From assembly GCF_000743945.1 (NCBI RefSeq), contig NZ_CP009238.1, positions 558,001 through 622,000 of the forward strand: 64,000 bases of DNA, read 5' to 3'. Of this stretch, positions 9,920 through 19,925 are shown in pieces (within the stretch, counting starts at the first letter, position 1; every line of letters starts with the position of its first letter). A model generated the notes under the pieces. That model was not told where the DNA came from. It saw only the letters and a list, made by a program, of their open reading frames with translations, and made no database searches. A program made the translations under genes and the position numbers. This DNA comes from Basilea psittacipulmonis DSM 24701 (GTDB taxonomy: Bacteria > Pseudomonadota > Gammaproteobacteria > Burkholderiales > Burkholderiaceae_B).

Positions 9920-10129
9920 GAGCTTGTGATTTGTGGTATGCTGTTTGATTCAGATAATCAAAATATTGATAAAAGGTTGTTGATATAGGGTTATCCTATC
10001 TGTGCGAATCATGGGTTTCATGATAGTGTTGTGCAGATGAAAGCAATGTGTGAATGTATGCGAGTTTTTGATGAACGCATTGAGTTTGTCTGCGAGTTGA
10101 TATAAAAGCGATATTTGAGGAGTGCGAAA

Positions 10130-11095
10130 ATGAAAGCGATTGTTATGGAAACAACAGGAACGCCAGAGGTGTTGAAAATAGGTCAGATCGATAAACCGAT
10201 TCCAAAGAAAAACGAAGTGTTGATTCAGGTAGTGGCTTGTGGTGTCAATCGTCCCGATGTATTGCAAAGAGCAGGAAGTTATCCGCCTCCGAAAGATGCT
10301 TCACCTATTTTGGGTTTGGAGGTATCAGGTGTGATTGTAGAGGGAGATTTGTCAGGAACAGATTTTAAATATGGTGATAAAGTATTTGCTTTAGTACCAG
10401 GAGGTGGATATGCTGAATACTGCACGGTACCTGCTTCACATTGTTTGCCTGTCCCTGAAAATTTATCCATGATTGAGGCCAGTGCGATTGCAGAAACTGC
10501 TTATACTGTTTGGTCAAATGTATTTGATATTGGGCATTTGAGCAAAGGTGAGACATTATTGGTGCATGGTGGGGCTAGTGGTATTGGCACAATGGCCATT
10601 CAAATAGCGGTAGCTTTAGGTTATAAGGTGTTGACAACGGTGGGAAGCCAAGAAAAATTAGAAGCAGTTGAGCGTTTGGGGGCGATTGGGATTAACTATA
10701 AGACAGATGATTTTGTGGCATTTGTAAAAGAACAGGGTGGTGCAGATGTGATTTTGGATATGGTGTGTGGCGATTATATCGAACGTAATACGCAATGTGC
10801 CAATATGGACGCTAGAATCGTGATTATTGCCCAATTAGGCGGACAACAATCAACGGTGAATATGGCAAGGGTGATGATGAAACGATTAACGATTACAGGA
10901 TCTACGCTACGTCCCAGAACACATGAATACAAAGCTTATTTAACGCAGCAGGTTAAGACACATGTATTGCCTTTGATTGAAAAAGGGTTGGTAAAACCTA
11001 TCGTTCATCAGGTTTACCCACTCGAACAAGCTAGCCAAGCTCATCGAGATTTGGAAGCATCGTCTGTCATTGGAAAAATTGTGTTGACGCTTTAA
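10130..11095 (+). CDS. NAD(P)H quinone oxidoreductase, PIG3/QOR-type
   Basis: A 321-residue zinc-free medium-chain reductase of the quinone oxidoreductase group. The N-terminal GroES-like domain contains GVNRPDVLQR and the Rossmann domain binds NADPH through GGASGIGT (residues 147-154). The catalytic zinc ligands of alcohol dehydrogenases are absent. A TTG at 10115 is in frame, but GAGGAG ends at 10122 with correct spacing for the ATG at 10130, so I start there. The gene directly precedes tpiA, an order I recall from other Burkholderiales. The physiological substrate cannot be read from sequence. Confidence 0.88.
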   Translation: MKAIVMETTGTPEVLKIGQIDKPIPKKNEVLIQVVACGVNRPDVLQRAGSYPPPKDASPILGLEVSGVIVEGDLSGTDFKYGDKVFALVPGGGYAEYCTVPASHCLPVPENLSMIEASAIAETAYTVWSNVFDIGHLSKGETLLVHGGASGIGTMAIQIAVALGYKVLTTVGSQEKLEAVERLGAIGINYKTDDFVAFVKEQGGADVILDMVCGDYIERNTQCANMDARIVIIAQLGGQQSTVNMARVMMKRLTITGSTLRPRTHEYKAYLTQQVKTHVLPLIEKGLVKPIVHQVYPLEQASQAHRDLEASSVIGKIVLTL

Positions 11096-11137
11096 TTCAT
11101 GGTAAAATATTCCGTTTTGTTGTAATAGGCAATCAGC

Positions 11138-11869
11138 ATGTCAGTAAACCGTCGTCTTATTATGGCGAACTGGAAGATGCACGGGGATTTTCAAAGTAAT
11201 AAAGCTTTACTTGAAGGTATTTCTCAGCGTTTAACCCAATGCCCAGAAGAGAATGTAGATATTGCTCTTTGTGTGCCTTTTCCTTATTTGCATCAAGTCC
11301 AAGAATTGTTACAAGGAACAAATATTTCTTGGGGTTCTCAGGATGTCAGTGCATATGACAAGGGAGCGTACACAGGTCAAGTATCGGCTCATATGTTAAA
11401 AGAATTTGGGTGTTCTTGGTCTTTGGTCGGTCATTCAGAACGAAGACAGTACCAAGGCGAAACGAATGAAGAAGTGGCCCATAAAGCATTGCGAGCGATC
11501 GAGTGTGGTATTACACCCGTTGTTTGCATTGGTGAAACAGAGAAAGATTACAAGGATAATCTCACGCTGAAAACAATAAAATCGCAACTTGATCCGATTT
11601 TGAACTTAGGTGAAGACTTGGTCAATAAGATGGTTTTTGCCTATGAGCCTGTTTGGGCTATCGGTACAGGGTTAAGTGCGACACCAGAACAGGCCCAAAT
11701 TGTTCATGAACATATTCGTGAATGGGTGGGTCAAAATAGAATTATATATGGCGGAAGTGTTAAACCGAGTAATGCAGCGAATCTATTTAAAATGAAAGAT
11801 ATTGATGGTGTGTTAGTCGGTGGTGCTTCTTTATTTGTTGAGGATTTTTTAGGCATTGTTCGTGCCTAA
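11138..11869 (+). CDS. tpiA: Triosephosphate isomerase
   Basis: A 243-residue TIM-barrel enzyme interconverting glyceraldehyde-3-phosphate and dihydroxyacetone phosphate in the cytosol. The active-site residues are all present: N11 and K13 in ANWKMHG, H99 in GHSERR, E170 in AYEPVWAIG, and the phosphate loop YGGSVK near the end. It lies 42 bp after the quinone reductase and 15 bp before secG. Confidence 0.97.
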   Translation: MSVNRRLIMANWKMHGDFQSNKALLEGISQRLTQCPEENVDIALCVPFPYLHQVQELLQGTNISWGSQDVSAYDKGAYTGQVSAHMLKEFGCSWSLVGHSERRQYQGETNEEVAHKALRAIECGITPVVCIGETEKDYKDNLTLKTIKSQLDPILNLGEDLVNKMVFAYEPVWAIGTGLSATPEQAQIVHEHIREWVGQNRIIYGGSVKPSNAANLFKMKDIDGVLVGGASLFVEDFLGIVRA

Positions 11870-11884
11870 TTCTTGGAGTATTAA

Positions 11885-12310
11885 ATGAGTGCGTTAACCT
11901 CTTTAGAATCTTGGATTGCTGTATTGCAAGTATTGGCTGCAGTGGCGGTGATTGTATTGGTGTTGTTGCAACAAGGCAAAGGTGCGGATATGGGTGCCAG
12001 CTTTGGTAGCGGATCGGCAGGTAGTATCTTTGGTGCAGCTGGGGCAGCAAACTTTTTTTCACGAATGACAAAATGGGCTGCTATTGTATTTTTTGCTTGC
12101 ACTTTGTTGTTGGCTTACATTAACGGTCAAGGCTTGACGAACAATGCTTCAACAACTACCGATACAGGGGTTATGCAAGGATATGTGGCTCCTAAAGCTG
12201 AAAGCACAGAAGTGCCAGTCGCACCTGTTAATAACGATGCAGCTAATACTCAAGTACCTGCACCTGTTGATAACAATGCGACCAACACTCAAGCACCAGC
12301 AACAAAATAA
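11885..12310 (+). CDS. secG: Preprotein translocase subunit SecG
   Basis: A 141-residue inner-membrane subunit of SecYEG. Two hydrophobic spans (about 10-30 and 58-77) flank the conserved LLQQGKGADMGASFG and the glycine-rich GSAG loop. The last 45 residues are an Ala/Pro/Asn/Thr-rich tail containing two near-identical units, APVNNDAANTQ and APVDNNATNTQ, so low-complexity expansion has occurred there. Variable tails are common in betaproteobacterial SecG. It is followed by a terminator and tRNA-Leu. Confidence 0.93.
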   Translation: MSALTSLESWIAVLQVLAAVAVIVLVLLQQGKGADMGASFGSGSAGSIFGAAGAANFFSRMTKWAAIVFFACTLLLAYINGQGLTNNASTTTDTGVMQGYVAPKAESTEVPVAPVNNDAANTQVPAPVDNNATNTQAPATK

Positions 12311-12326
12311 TTATCTAGCTTGTCAT

Positions 12327-12364
12327 AGAAGCTGATTTTAGTTTACAATACAGCTTCTTTTTTT
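12327..12364 (+). terminator. Terminator between secG and tRNA-Leu
   Basis: AGAAGCTG (12327-12334) pairs with CAGCTTCT (12351-12358), and the T-run ends at 12364. The first base of the tRNA is 12365, so there is no room for a separate tRNA promoter after it. Confidence 0.85.
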
Positions 12365-12449
12365 GCTCACGTGGTGGAATTGGTAGACACGCTATCTTGA
12401 GGGGGTAGTGTCGAAAGACGTACGAGTTCAAGTCTCGTCGTGAGCACCA
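12365..12449 (+). tRNA. tRNA-Leu (anticodon GAG)
   Basis: An 85-nt class II tRNA. The acceptor GCTCACG pairs with CGTGAGC, discriminator A and CCA are encoded (12447-12449), the anticodon loop is TTGAGGG with GAG, and there is a variable arm and a T loop in GAGTTCAAGTCTC. secG followed by tRNA-Leu(GAG) is also the E. coli order (secG-leuU). The gene probably served as an integration site: an integrase stub lies 206 bp downstream. Confidence 0.96.
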
Positions 12450-12463
12450 CAAAATACCCAATG

Positions 12464-12519
12464 CCTGTGTTTATAAACAGTTGATTTTTAATCAATTCTT
12501 TGAAAACACAGGTTTTTTT
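12464..12519 (+). terminator. Terminator after tRNA-Leu
   Basis: CCTGTGTTT (12464-12472) pairs with AAACACAGG (12504-12512) and is followed by seven T. The long loop contains its own small palindrome (TTGAT...ATCAA). Confidence 0.82.
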
Positions 12520-12583
12520 ATTTTCGAAAAAAGCCTTGATTTACTGTATTTTTATCCAGTAAAATGAAAATAGATTAAAAAAA

Positions 12584-12627
12584 TGTGACACTTTTGTGAC
12601 AGGTTTGTGACACTTTTGTGACAGGTC
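12584..12627 (+). repeat. Two direct 22-bp repeats before the integrase stub
   Basis: TGTGACACTTTTGTGACAGG plus two bases occurs at 12584-12605 and again at 12606-12627; the copies differ only at the last base. Each unit itself contains TGTGACA twice. The block lies between the tRNA-Leu terminator and the integrase start, where arm-type integrase sites or an integrase operator would be expected. Confidence 0.85.
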
Positions 12628-12655
12628 TTTCATGATTGTTAGTAGCGAGGTAGTC

Positions 12656-12907
12656 ATGGCAGTAATTCAACAAACAAAATACGGAACTTGGCGGGTCAGG
12701 GGTAGAATTAATCATCAATGGCACTCCAAAACTTTTCCTACCAAAAGAGAATGTAAAGAGTGGTGGGACGCTTTGGAAGATAAACTAAAAGGCGTTACCA
12801 ATTTAACCGATTCTAGAAAAACTTTCTTGGACGCTTTGATGAGGTATGCAGAAGAGGTAACCCCTACTAAGTCTGCGTGCCGAAGTGAATCATCAAACCG
12901 TCCGTAA
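12656..12907 (+). pseudogene. Phage-type tyrosine integrase, N-terminal stub
   Basis: Only 83 codons remain of a gene that is normally 330-400. The first 50 residues (TKYGTWRVRGRINHQWHSKT...) match the arm-DNA-binding domain of phage integrases, and TFLDALMRYAEEVTPTK is the start of the core-binding domain. After that point the sequence no longer resembles an integrase and the R-H-R-Y catalytic domain is gone. I use the ATG at 12656 because GAGG at 12647-12650 fits it better than the ATG at 12632. The last codons (SACRSESSNRP) appear to belong to another gene. Confidence 0.75.
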
Positions 12908-13068
12908 CACTAATAGTACCACCTTACGATCTACGGAGTCCGTGCGAGCAAGTTCGCGAAATTAAAACAGAATGGGATTACCTTGTACGTGGATATACAG
13001 AATTGCTAGGACAGTATTCAAGATGTAGTTCAAAATATGATGCACTGTTAAATTTTATAGAAAAATAA
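12889..13068 (+). pseudogene. Probable Rz1-like phage spanin fragment
   Basis: The frame open from 12889 to the TAA at 13066 reads KPSVTLIVPPYDLRSPCEQV, then an acidic helix with W, QYSRC and a final LLNFIEK. A Thr/Val-rich strand, a PP motif, an internal cysteine, then W...L..QC near the end is the layout of small o-spanin (Rz1/LysC) lipoproteins. The preceding overlapping frame ends SACRSE, a plausible lipobox cysteine, so the original N-terminus probably lies in the integrase-stub frame, one base out of register. This is recognition by pattern only. Confidence 0.45.
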
Positions 13069-13189
13069 CTATACGTTTTATGCAATTAACTACAATGATA
13101 AAAGAGGTCACAAAACTGCCATAAAAACGCCAGAGCTCGTTTAAATGCTTAATGTTTTGGACCCTATCAATACATTGGAAGACTTTCTG

Positions 13190-13654
13190 TTATTTTTTCT
13201 TTTGCATCATTATTGCAGTAACAATGCCTGCTAATCCTACGCCTCCCATTAATATAGCAGCTGCCATAGTATCTCCATGTGAAGCAATAATAAGAGAGAG
13301 TATGAAAAAAATAATAACAATGGACAAGGCAAACCATTGTCCTCTTTTCTGTATCTTTAGTCCTTCTTTATTTAGTTCATAAGCAAAGTTTTGTTCTTTC
13401 TCTTTTAAAGAAAGGGATTTCTCTGCCATACTCATAATTCTGTTTGCACCATCAGGTATATACTGATTGTATAAATTAATATCTTCGGGTGACGGAAGAG
13501 GTCCCGAATGTATTTTCATTTGTTGATAGACAATATGTTGTATTTCTTCGTTATTTAGAATAGAGGGGTCAGTCCTAATTGCATTTACTATTTCTTGAGT
13601 TTTTTCATTAGGATATTGAGTATTGTTAGAATTTTTATGGCTATTTTGTGTCAT
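13190..13654 (-). CDS. DUF2335 membrane protein
   Basis: A 154-residue protein with the DUF2335 signature: HSGPLPSPEDINLYNQYIPD followed by ANRIMSMAEKS, an amphipathic stretch, then two C-terminal membrane spans (about 107-125 and 130-148). DUF2335 proteins are often found on prophages and genomic islands; their function is unknown. It overlaps the upstream 71-codon gene by 14 bp, so the two form a small operon. Bases 13069-13189 downstream hold nothing recognisable. Confidence 0.75.
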   Translation of the reverse strand: MTQNSHKNSNNTQYPNEKTQEIVNAIRTDPSILNNEEIQHIVYQQMKIHSGPLPSPEDINLYNQYIPDGANRIMSMAEKSLSLKEKEQNFAYELNKEGLKIQKRGQWFALSIVIIFFILSLIIASHGDTMAAAILMGGVGLAGIVTAIMMQKKK

Positions 13655-13856
13655 TTTTTATCTCTTTAGTAGATACTTCTTTAAGTATATTTGCAACATC
13701 GTGCCATGCGTCATGCATGTAGCCATATTCATTATCTGAATTTATTGGATAGAAATTCGTTGTAGGAAATACGGTAAGAACAGAACTCAACCCTACAAGG
13801 AAGTTATGCATTTTGAAAGAATGTGTATTAAATGCTCTAGTAGCATTCTTTTCCAT
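13641..13856 (-). CDS. Small hypothetical protein before DUF2335
   Basis: A 71-residue soluble protein that I do not recognise. It has a good ribosome site (GGAG, 7-8 bp before the ATG) and overlaps the DUF2335 start by 14 bp, which supports translation and coupling. There is no signal peptide or clear motif. Being paired with a DUF2335 gene inside an eroded phage-like patch suggests accessory origin. Confidence 0.5.
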   Translation of the reverse strand: MEKNATRAFNTHSFKMHNFLVGLSSVLTVFPTTNFYPINSDNEYGYMHDAWHDVANILKEVSTKEIKNDTK

Positions 13857-14017
13857 TTTTCGACTCCTTATTGCATATTAGCCCACGTAAAAGGAACGCA
13901 CATTATAGCTAATTTATTACTAGTGTTTGTTAATTTTATAATAGGTTAATATAACGTGAGTTCCTCTTGTTGTAACTTTATCATACTAACCTGTTAATTT
14001 CAAAAAGCAAGAGCTCA

Positions 14018-14447
14018 CTAACTATTTTTCGGTAAAAACATAGAAATACCAGCCGCTACGATGACGCAAATCACGCCGATATACTCAAAAACAAAATGCT
14101 GGGTCTAATTTTTTCTTTGAAAAAGATAGCACCGACTATCGCCACCATCAAGGGTTCTAGACCGATAACGGTTGCAGCACTGCTAGCTGATGTTAGGCTG
14201 AGTCCTAAAAATTGGAGTAAGAAAGTGGCAGGGTAGGTTAAAAAGCCGAGTAGGGCAATTTTCCAGATAATGGATGTATCAATATTGGTTTTTGTTGCCA
14301 GTAACGAAGAGAGATGGGCAACATGATCGAACTCGCAATGATTAAACGAAATAACACGACCAAAGCAGGATCTGCCATCGTATAAGCGAATTTTCCTGCA
14401 ATAAATGAAGTTCCCCAGAAAAACGCTGCAATTAATAGATACAACAT
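14018..14447 (-). pseudogene. Broken DMT/EamA-family transporter
   Basis: The start codon at 14447 opens a typical EamA protein (LYLLIAAFFWGTSFIAGKFAY, then ALVVLFRLIIASSIM). Near 14295, at an A-run, the frame shifts to one reading TNIDTSIIWKIALLGF, then SASSAATVIGLEPLMVAIVG and FFKEK. Around 14105 it shifts again to EYIGVICVIVAAGI and the natural-looking end PKNS. Only about 140 of the usual 290 codons survive, so besides two frameshifts a central deletion must have removed several spans. Confidence 0.85.
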
Positions 14448-14514
14448 ATTAACTCTTATGTAAAAGTGGAAAAAATGGGGAATGTTTGTCAGAAATTGAC
14501 GAGATGAATTTAAG

Positions 14515-14591
<77 letters not shown>

Positions 14592-14970
14592 ACAAAGAAT
14601 CATCATTATAGAATTATTTTTTTTTAATGTAAATACTTTGATGAGGGTTTTCGTCTGTTCTGATTAAAATGTTGTGAATATGCGACATTACTTGGGTAAA
14701 AAATCGTAAAGACCATTTTCGTCTATCAATCCAAAATGAGTATCCATCATGTTCAGGATGCGTCCAATATCTTCATTCTGAGTTTAGTCAAAATCTCAAT
14801 TCTGAGCGTCACTTATCAATCTAGGTAAATATCCGAAATATGGCATTATCCCTTAAATACCATTGTCTAATGTTGTCTGAACTCAAATCGTTTAATGCAG
14901 ATCCCAACATAAACGTGCAAGCTTCCTCATCAAGGTTAACGCATATCCTCGTTAAAACGTCTAATTTTGC
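14592..14970. other. Gene-poor decayed stretch
   Basis: No intact gene. On the minus strand 14688-14780 encodes a short frame reading EDIGRILNMMDTHFGLIDEN and ending LYDFLPK. It looks like the C-terminal end of some lost protein, but I cannot name it. The remainder up to the 88-bp repeats shows no signal. Confidence 0.4.
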
Positions 14971-15120
14971 TTTCCCCATGCATCTAACATCACTCGAATA
15001 AGTCACCCCAGACCGTCTCAAAAAGCCCGTCACTACTGTGAATGATGACAAAGTCTTATTTCCCCATGCATCAAACATCACTCGAATAAGTCACCCCAGA
15101 CCGTCTCAGAAAGCCCGTCA

Positions 15121-15133
<13 letters not shown>
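14971..15133. repeat. Two-copy 88-bp repeat overlapping the 3' end of smr
   Basis: TTTCCCCATGCATC begins copies at 14971 and 15059 (period 88). The second copy runs to 15133, into the smr reading frame, so its last codons and stop (SQ-TAG) lie inside the repeat, and the first copy holds a displaced duplicate of that gene end. Copies differ at only a few bases over about 75. Confidence 0.9.
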
Positions 15134-16798
<1,665 letters not shown>

Positions 16799-16864
16799 TC
16801 ATTTTAATGGATTTTATGATGGCTCGTCTATGTGGATGGGTGGCATTTTATAGATAAAAGATAT

Positions 16865-19339
16865 ATGGCAAAATCTCAAAAAGATAATCTTTTGGTAAAA
16901 AGAGGCGTTTCAAGAAATAAACTAAATAGCGAATCAGGCATTTGGCTTGACTTGTTTAATGGGGTAGCACGCATTTTAAGCGAGTTAAGATGGGTGATTT
17001 ACGCCATGATGGCCATTGCTTTGATTTTGATGTTATTCAGTTATAGTCCAGAAGATCCTGGTTTTGTACAAACATCTTCGACTCAGGTTGTTCATAATAT
17101 GCTCGGGGTGTTTGGTGCTTATGTGGCACAGGGACTCTTGTATTTAATGGGATTTAGCTCTTGGTTGTTGGTGGTATTGCTGATTCGTCGTATGTTTGTG
17201 GGATATAAACGTTTGATGAAAAAGCTAAGTAGTGATACGGAAGAGGGAAGTGATACCGTTCCTCATCGTATTTACTGGGAGCAGGGGCTAGGATATGTCT
17301 TATTGTTTTTGTCTGTGCTAGGATTTGAGTCGGTTCATAATTCTACTTATGCGAATGATTATCCCTTGGGTGCAGGTGGCTTGCTAGGCTATTTTTGGGG
17401 TAATTTTGCATTGGAGTATATTGGATCCATGGGTTCCTTAGCCTTGTTTTCAGCTCTTTTTGTGATTGGCAGTGGCTTGTTTTTTAATTTTTCATGGTTA
17501 AATGTTTGTGAAAAAATCGGTTCTTGGGTCTCTAAAGGCGTGGCACGTATTCGCCGTAGCCAAACCGAGAAAAAAGACTTGAAAATTGGTGAAGCGGCAC
17601 TGTTAGAGCGTCAAGGAACGATGGATCAAAAAGAACATCATTTAAGTTTTGAAGAACGAGCTGAAGAAGTCCCTGAGGTTCAGGCACCTACTGTTGAGCT
17701 AGTGAATGACACGATTGAAGAAGCAGCTGTTGTGAAAAAAGTGGCAGAACCACCTGTCGTGAAAATTACACATGCTAGCACTACCGTGAAACAATCTAAA
17801 AGTGTGCCGACCGATGTATTTCAGCCTACTTTATTTCCGACTGAGGTGTCGCAAGGCAGTAAGCCTACTTTGGACTTGTTAGACCCACCTAGTCATCAAG
17901 TTGAAGTGGTCAGTACAGAGACGATTGAATATACTTCAAGATTGATTGAGAAAAAACTTAGCGATTTTAATATTAATGTTAAAGTTGTTTCCGCTTATGC
18001 TGGCCCTGTGATTACACGTTATGAAATTGAACCTGCTACAGGTGTGAAAGGCAGTCAAATCGTTAATTTGGCAACAGATTTGGCTCGTTCTTTGTCTTTG
18101 GTTAGAATTCGTGTGATTGAAACGATTCCAGGCAAGAATTTAATGGGCTTAGAACTGCCTAATCCTAAACGTCAGGTGGTGCATTTGTCTGAAATTATCG
18201 CCTCAAAAGCCTTTGCTGATTCTAATGATCCTTTGACTGTGGCTTTAGGAAAAGATATTGCAGGGGCACCTGTAGTAGGAAATTTGGCCAAAATGCCTCA
18301 TTTATTGGTGGCTGGTACCACTGGTTCTGGAAAATCGGTAGGTATTAATGCCATGATTTTGTCCTTATTGTACAAGTCACATCCAGATGAAGTGAAGCTG
18401 ATTTTGATTGACCCTAAAATGCTGGAAATGGCGATTTATGAGGGTATTCCGCATTTAATTGCCCCTGTCGTTACTGAAATGAGTAAGGCAGGTAATGCGT
18501 TGAATTGGTGCGTAGCCGAGATGGATAAACGCTATAAGTTGCTCAGTAAACTTGGGGTAAGAAATATCGCAGCATTTAACCAGAAAGTTAAAGATGCAAA
18601 TAAAAAAGGAACGCCTATTGCGCATCCGTTTAGTTTGACACCAGAGTCACCAGAACCTTTACAACCTTTGCCATATATCGTCATTATTATCGATGAGTTG
18701 GCGGATTTGATGATGGTGGTGGGTAAGAAGATTGAAGAGTTAATTGCTCGACTTGCTCAAAAAGCCCGTGCAGCAGGGATTCATTTGATTTTAGCCACAC
18801 AGCGTCCCTCAGTCGATGTGATTACAGGCTTGATTAAAGCTAACGTTCCTACTCGTATTGCTTTTCAGGTATCTTCTAAAATTGACTCTCGCACGATTTT
18901 GGATCAGATGGGAGCAGAGACATTGCTGGGTTTAGGTGATATGCTGTATCTAAAACCGGGAACAGGGGTGCCAGAACGAGTTCATGGTGCATTTGTCAGT
19001 GATGATGAGGTTCAACGTGTCGTCGATTTTCTGAAAGAAAGCTACGGTGAAGCTCAGTACGTGGATGGGGTATTGGATGGACCTGCCAGTGGTGAGGGTA
19101 TGCCTGGCTTTGTTGATGAGGATGGAGAGTCCGATCCTTTATATGATCAGGCGGTTGCCATTGTCTTAAAATCACGTCGTGCATCGATTTCTTATGTTCA
19201 AAGAAATCTGAAAATAGGTTATAACCGAGCGGCTCGCCTGCTTGAACAAATGGAACAAGCGGGAATTGTGTCAGCGATGCAATCAAATGGCAGTCGCGAA
19301 ATTTTAGTCTCAGAAGGATCTATGGATCATGAAGATTAA
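16865..19339 (+). CDS. ftsK: DNA translocase FtsK
   Basis: An 824-residue divisome protein that pumps chromosomal DNA through the septum and activates XerCD at dif. It has an N-terminal set of about four membrane spans (up to residue 210), a fairly short linker, then a RecA-like motor with Walker A GTTGSGKS (484-491) and Walker [11 protein letters not shown]. The C-terminal winged-helix gamma domain (from about [11 protein letters not shown]) reads KOPS. A GTG at 16832 is in frame, but the ATG at 16865 gives the natural MAKS start. It overlaps lolA by 11 bp. Confidence 0.95.
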   Translation: MAKSQKDNLLVKRGVSRNKLNSESGIWLDLFNGVARILSELRWVIYAMMAIALILMLFSYSPEDPGFVQTSSTQVVHNMLGVFGAYVAQGLLYLMGFSSWLLVVLLIRRMFVGYKRLMKKLSSDTEEGSDTVPHRIYWEQGLGYVLLFLSVLGFESVHNSTYANDYPLGAGGLLGYFWGNFALEYIGSMGSLALFSALFVIGSGLFFNFSWLNVCEKIGSWVSKGVARIRRSQTEKKDLKIGEAALLERQGTMDQKEHHLSFEERAEEVPEVQAPTVELVNDTIEEAAVVKKVAEPPVVKITHASTTVKQSKSVPTDVFQPTLFPTEVSQGSKPTLDLLDPPSHQVEVVSTETIEYTSRLIEKKLSDFNINVKVVSAYAGPVITRYEIEPATGVKGSQIVNLATDLARSLSLVRIRVIETIPGKNLMGLELPNPKRQVVHLSEIIASKAFADSNDPLTVALGKDIAGAPVVGNLAKMPHLLVAGTTGSGKSVGINAMILSLLYKSHPDEVKLILIDPKMLEMAIYEGIPHLIAPVVTEMSKAGNALNWCVAEMDKRYKLLSKLGVRNIAAFNQKVKDANKKGTPIAHPFSLTPESPEPLQPLPYIVIIIDELADLMMVVGKKIEELIARLAQKARAAGIHLILATQRPSVDVITGLIKANVPTRIAFQVSSKIDSRTILDQMGAETLLGLGDMLYLKPGTGVPERVHGAFVSDDEVQRVVDFLKESYGEAQYVDGVLDGPASGEGMPGFVDEDGESDPLYDQAVAIVLKSRRASISYVQRNLKIGYNRAARLLEQMEQAGIVSAMQSNGSREILVSEGSMDHED

Positions 19340-19925
19340 GAGTTTAGTGATAGGGTTAAGCGTCTGGTTCTCACTTGCTCATGCTAGTGCATTAGATCAG
19401 CTAAATTATTTTATTACGCATGTTCCCAAAGCAAGTGGCATGTTTGTTCAGAAAAATGATCAGGGTGAAAGCGAGGGGAGCTTTAGTTTTTTTCGTCCAG
19501 GTCGATTTTCTTGGTTGATTAAAACACCTTTTGAACAAAGAATTACGGCAGATGGAAAATACATCTATCAGTATGATGTAGAGTTAGCCCAAACGATAAA
19601 ACGTTCTTTGAAAGAGGCGATTGGTAGCTCGCCAGCGGCGATTTTATTTGGAAACAATAAAATCGAAGATTATTTTACAGTGAGTTTATTGCCCACTGAA
19701 AACGGCGTGCAATGGCTAAGAGCTGTTCCCAAGGATGCTAATGCGGGCTTTAATTATATGGATATTGGCTTTGCTGATAATCGACCTGTAAAGATTATTG
19801 TGCAGGATATTTTCGATCACTTCACTGAAATTACGTTTAACCAGATGGATACGCAAGCCAAGATTTCAGCTTCCAGCTTTAAATTTGTTGTTCCCAAAGG
19901 TGTAGAAGTAGTGGATATGCCATGA
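19329..19925 (+). CDS. lolA: Outer-membrane lipoprotein carrier LolA
   Basis: A 198-residue periplasmic chaperone carrying lipoproteins from LolCDE to LolB. It has a signal peptide with likely cleavage after ASA (residue 21 or so), then the LolA fold with [15 protein letters not shown], where the conserved Arg and Trp occur, and DGKYIYQYD. It overlaps ftsK by 11 bp and rarA by 4 bp; ftsK-lolA-rarA is a common proteobacterial order. The length is typical. Confidence 0.93.
   Translation: MKIKSLVIGLSVWFSLAHASALDQLNYFITHVPKASGMFVQKNDQGESEGSFSFFRPGRFSWLIKTPFEQRITADGKYIYQYDVELAQTIKRSLKEAIGSSPAAILFGNNKIEDYFTVSLLPTENGVQWLRAVPKDANAGFNYMDIGFADNRPVKIIVQDIFDHFTEITFNQMDTQAKISASSFKFVVPKGVEVVDMP

Noticed and set aside
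9945..9961. Third FNR box, TTGATT-N5-AATCAA before the quinone reductase
   Set aside because: The spacing between half-sites is wrong for FNR (TTGAT and ATCAA are 7 apart, not 4).
13857..14017. Second attachment site of the phage relic
   Set aside because: No copy of the tRNA-Leu 3' end (GTTCAAGTCTCGTCGTGAGC) is found between 12450 and 15120, so the far end of the element cannot be placed.
14821..15081. 86-codon minus-strand frame
   Set aside because: Mostly made of the 88-bp repeat; no ribosome site and no recognisable domain.
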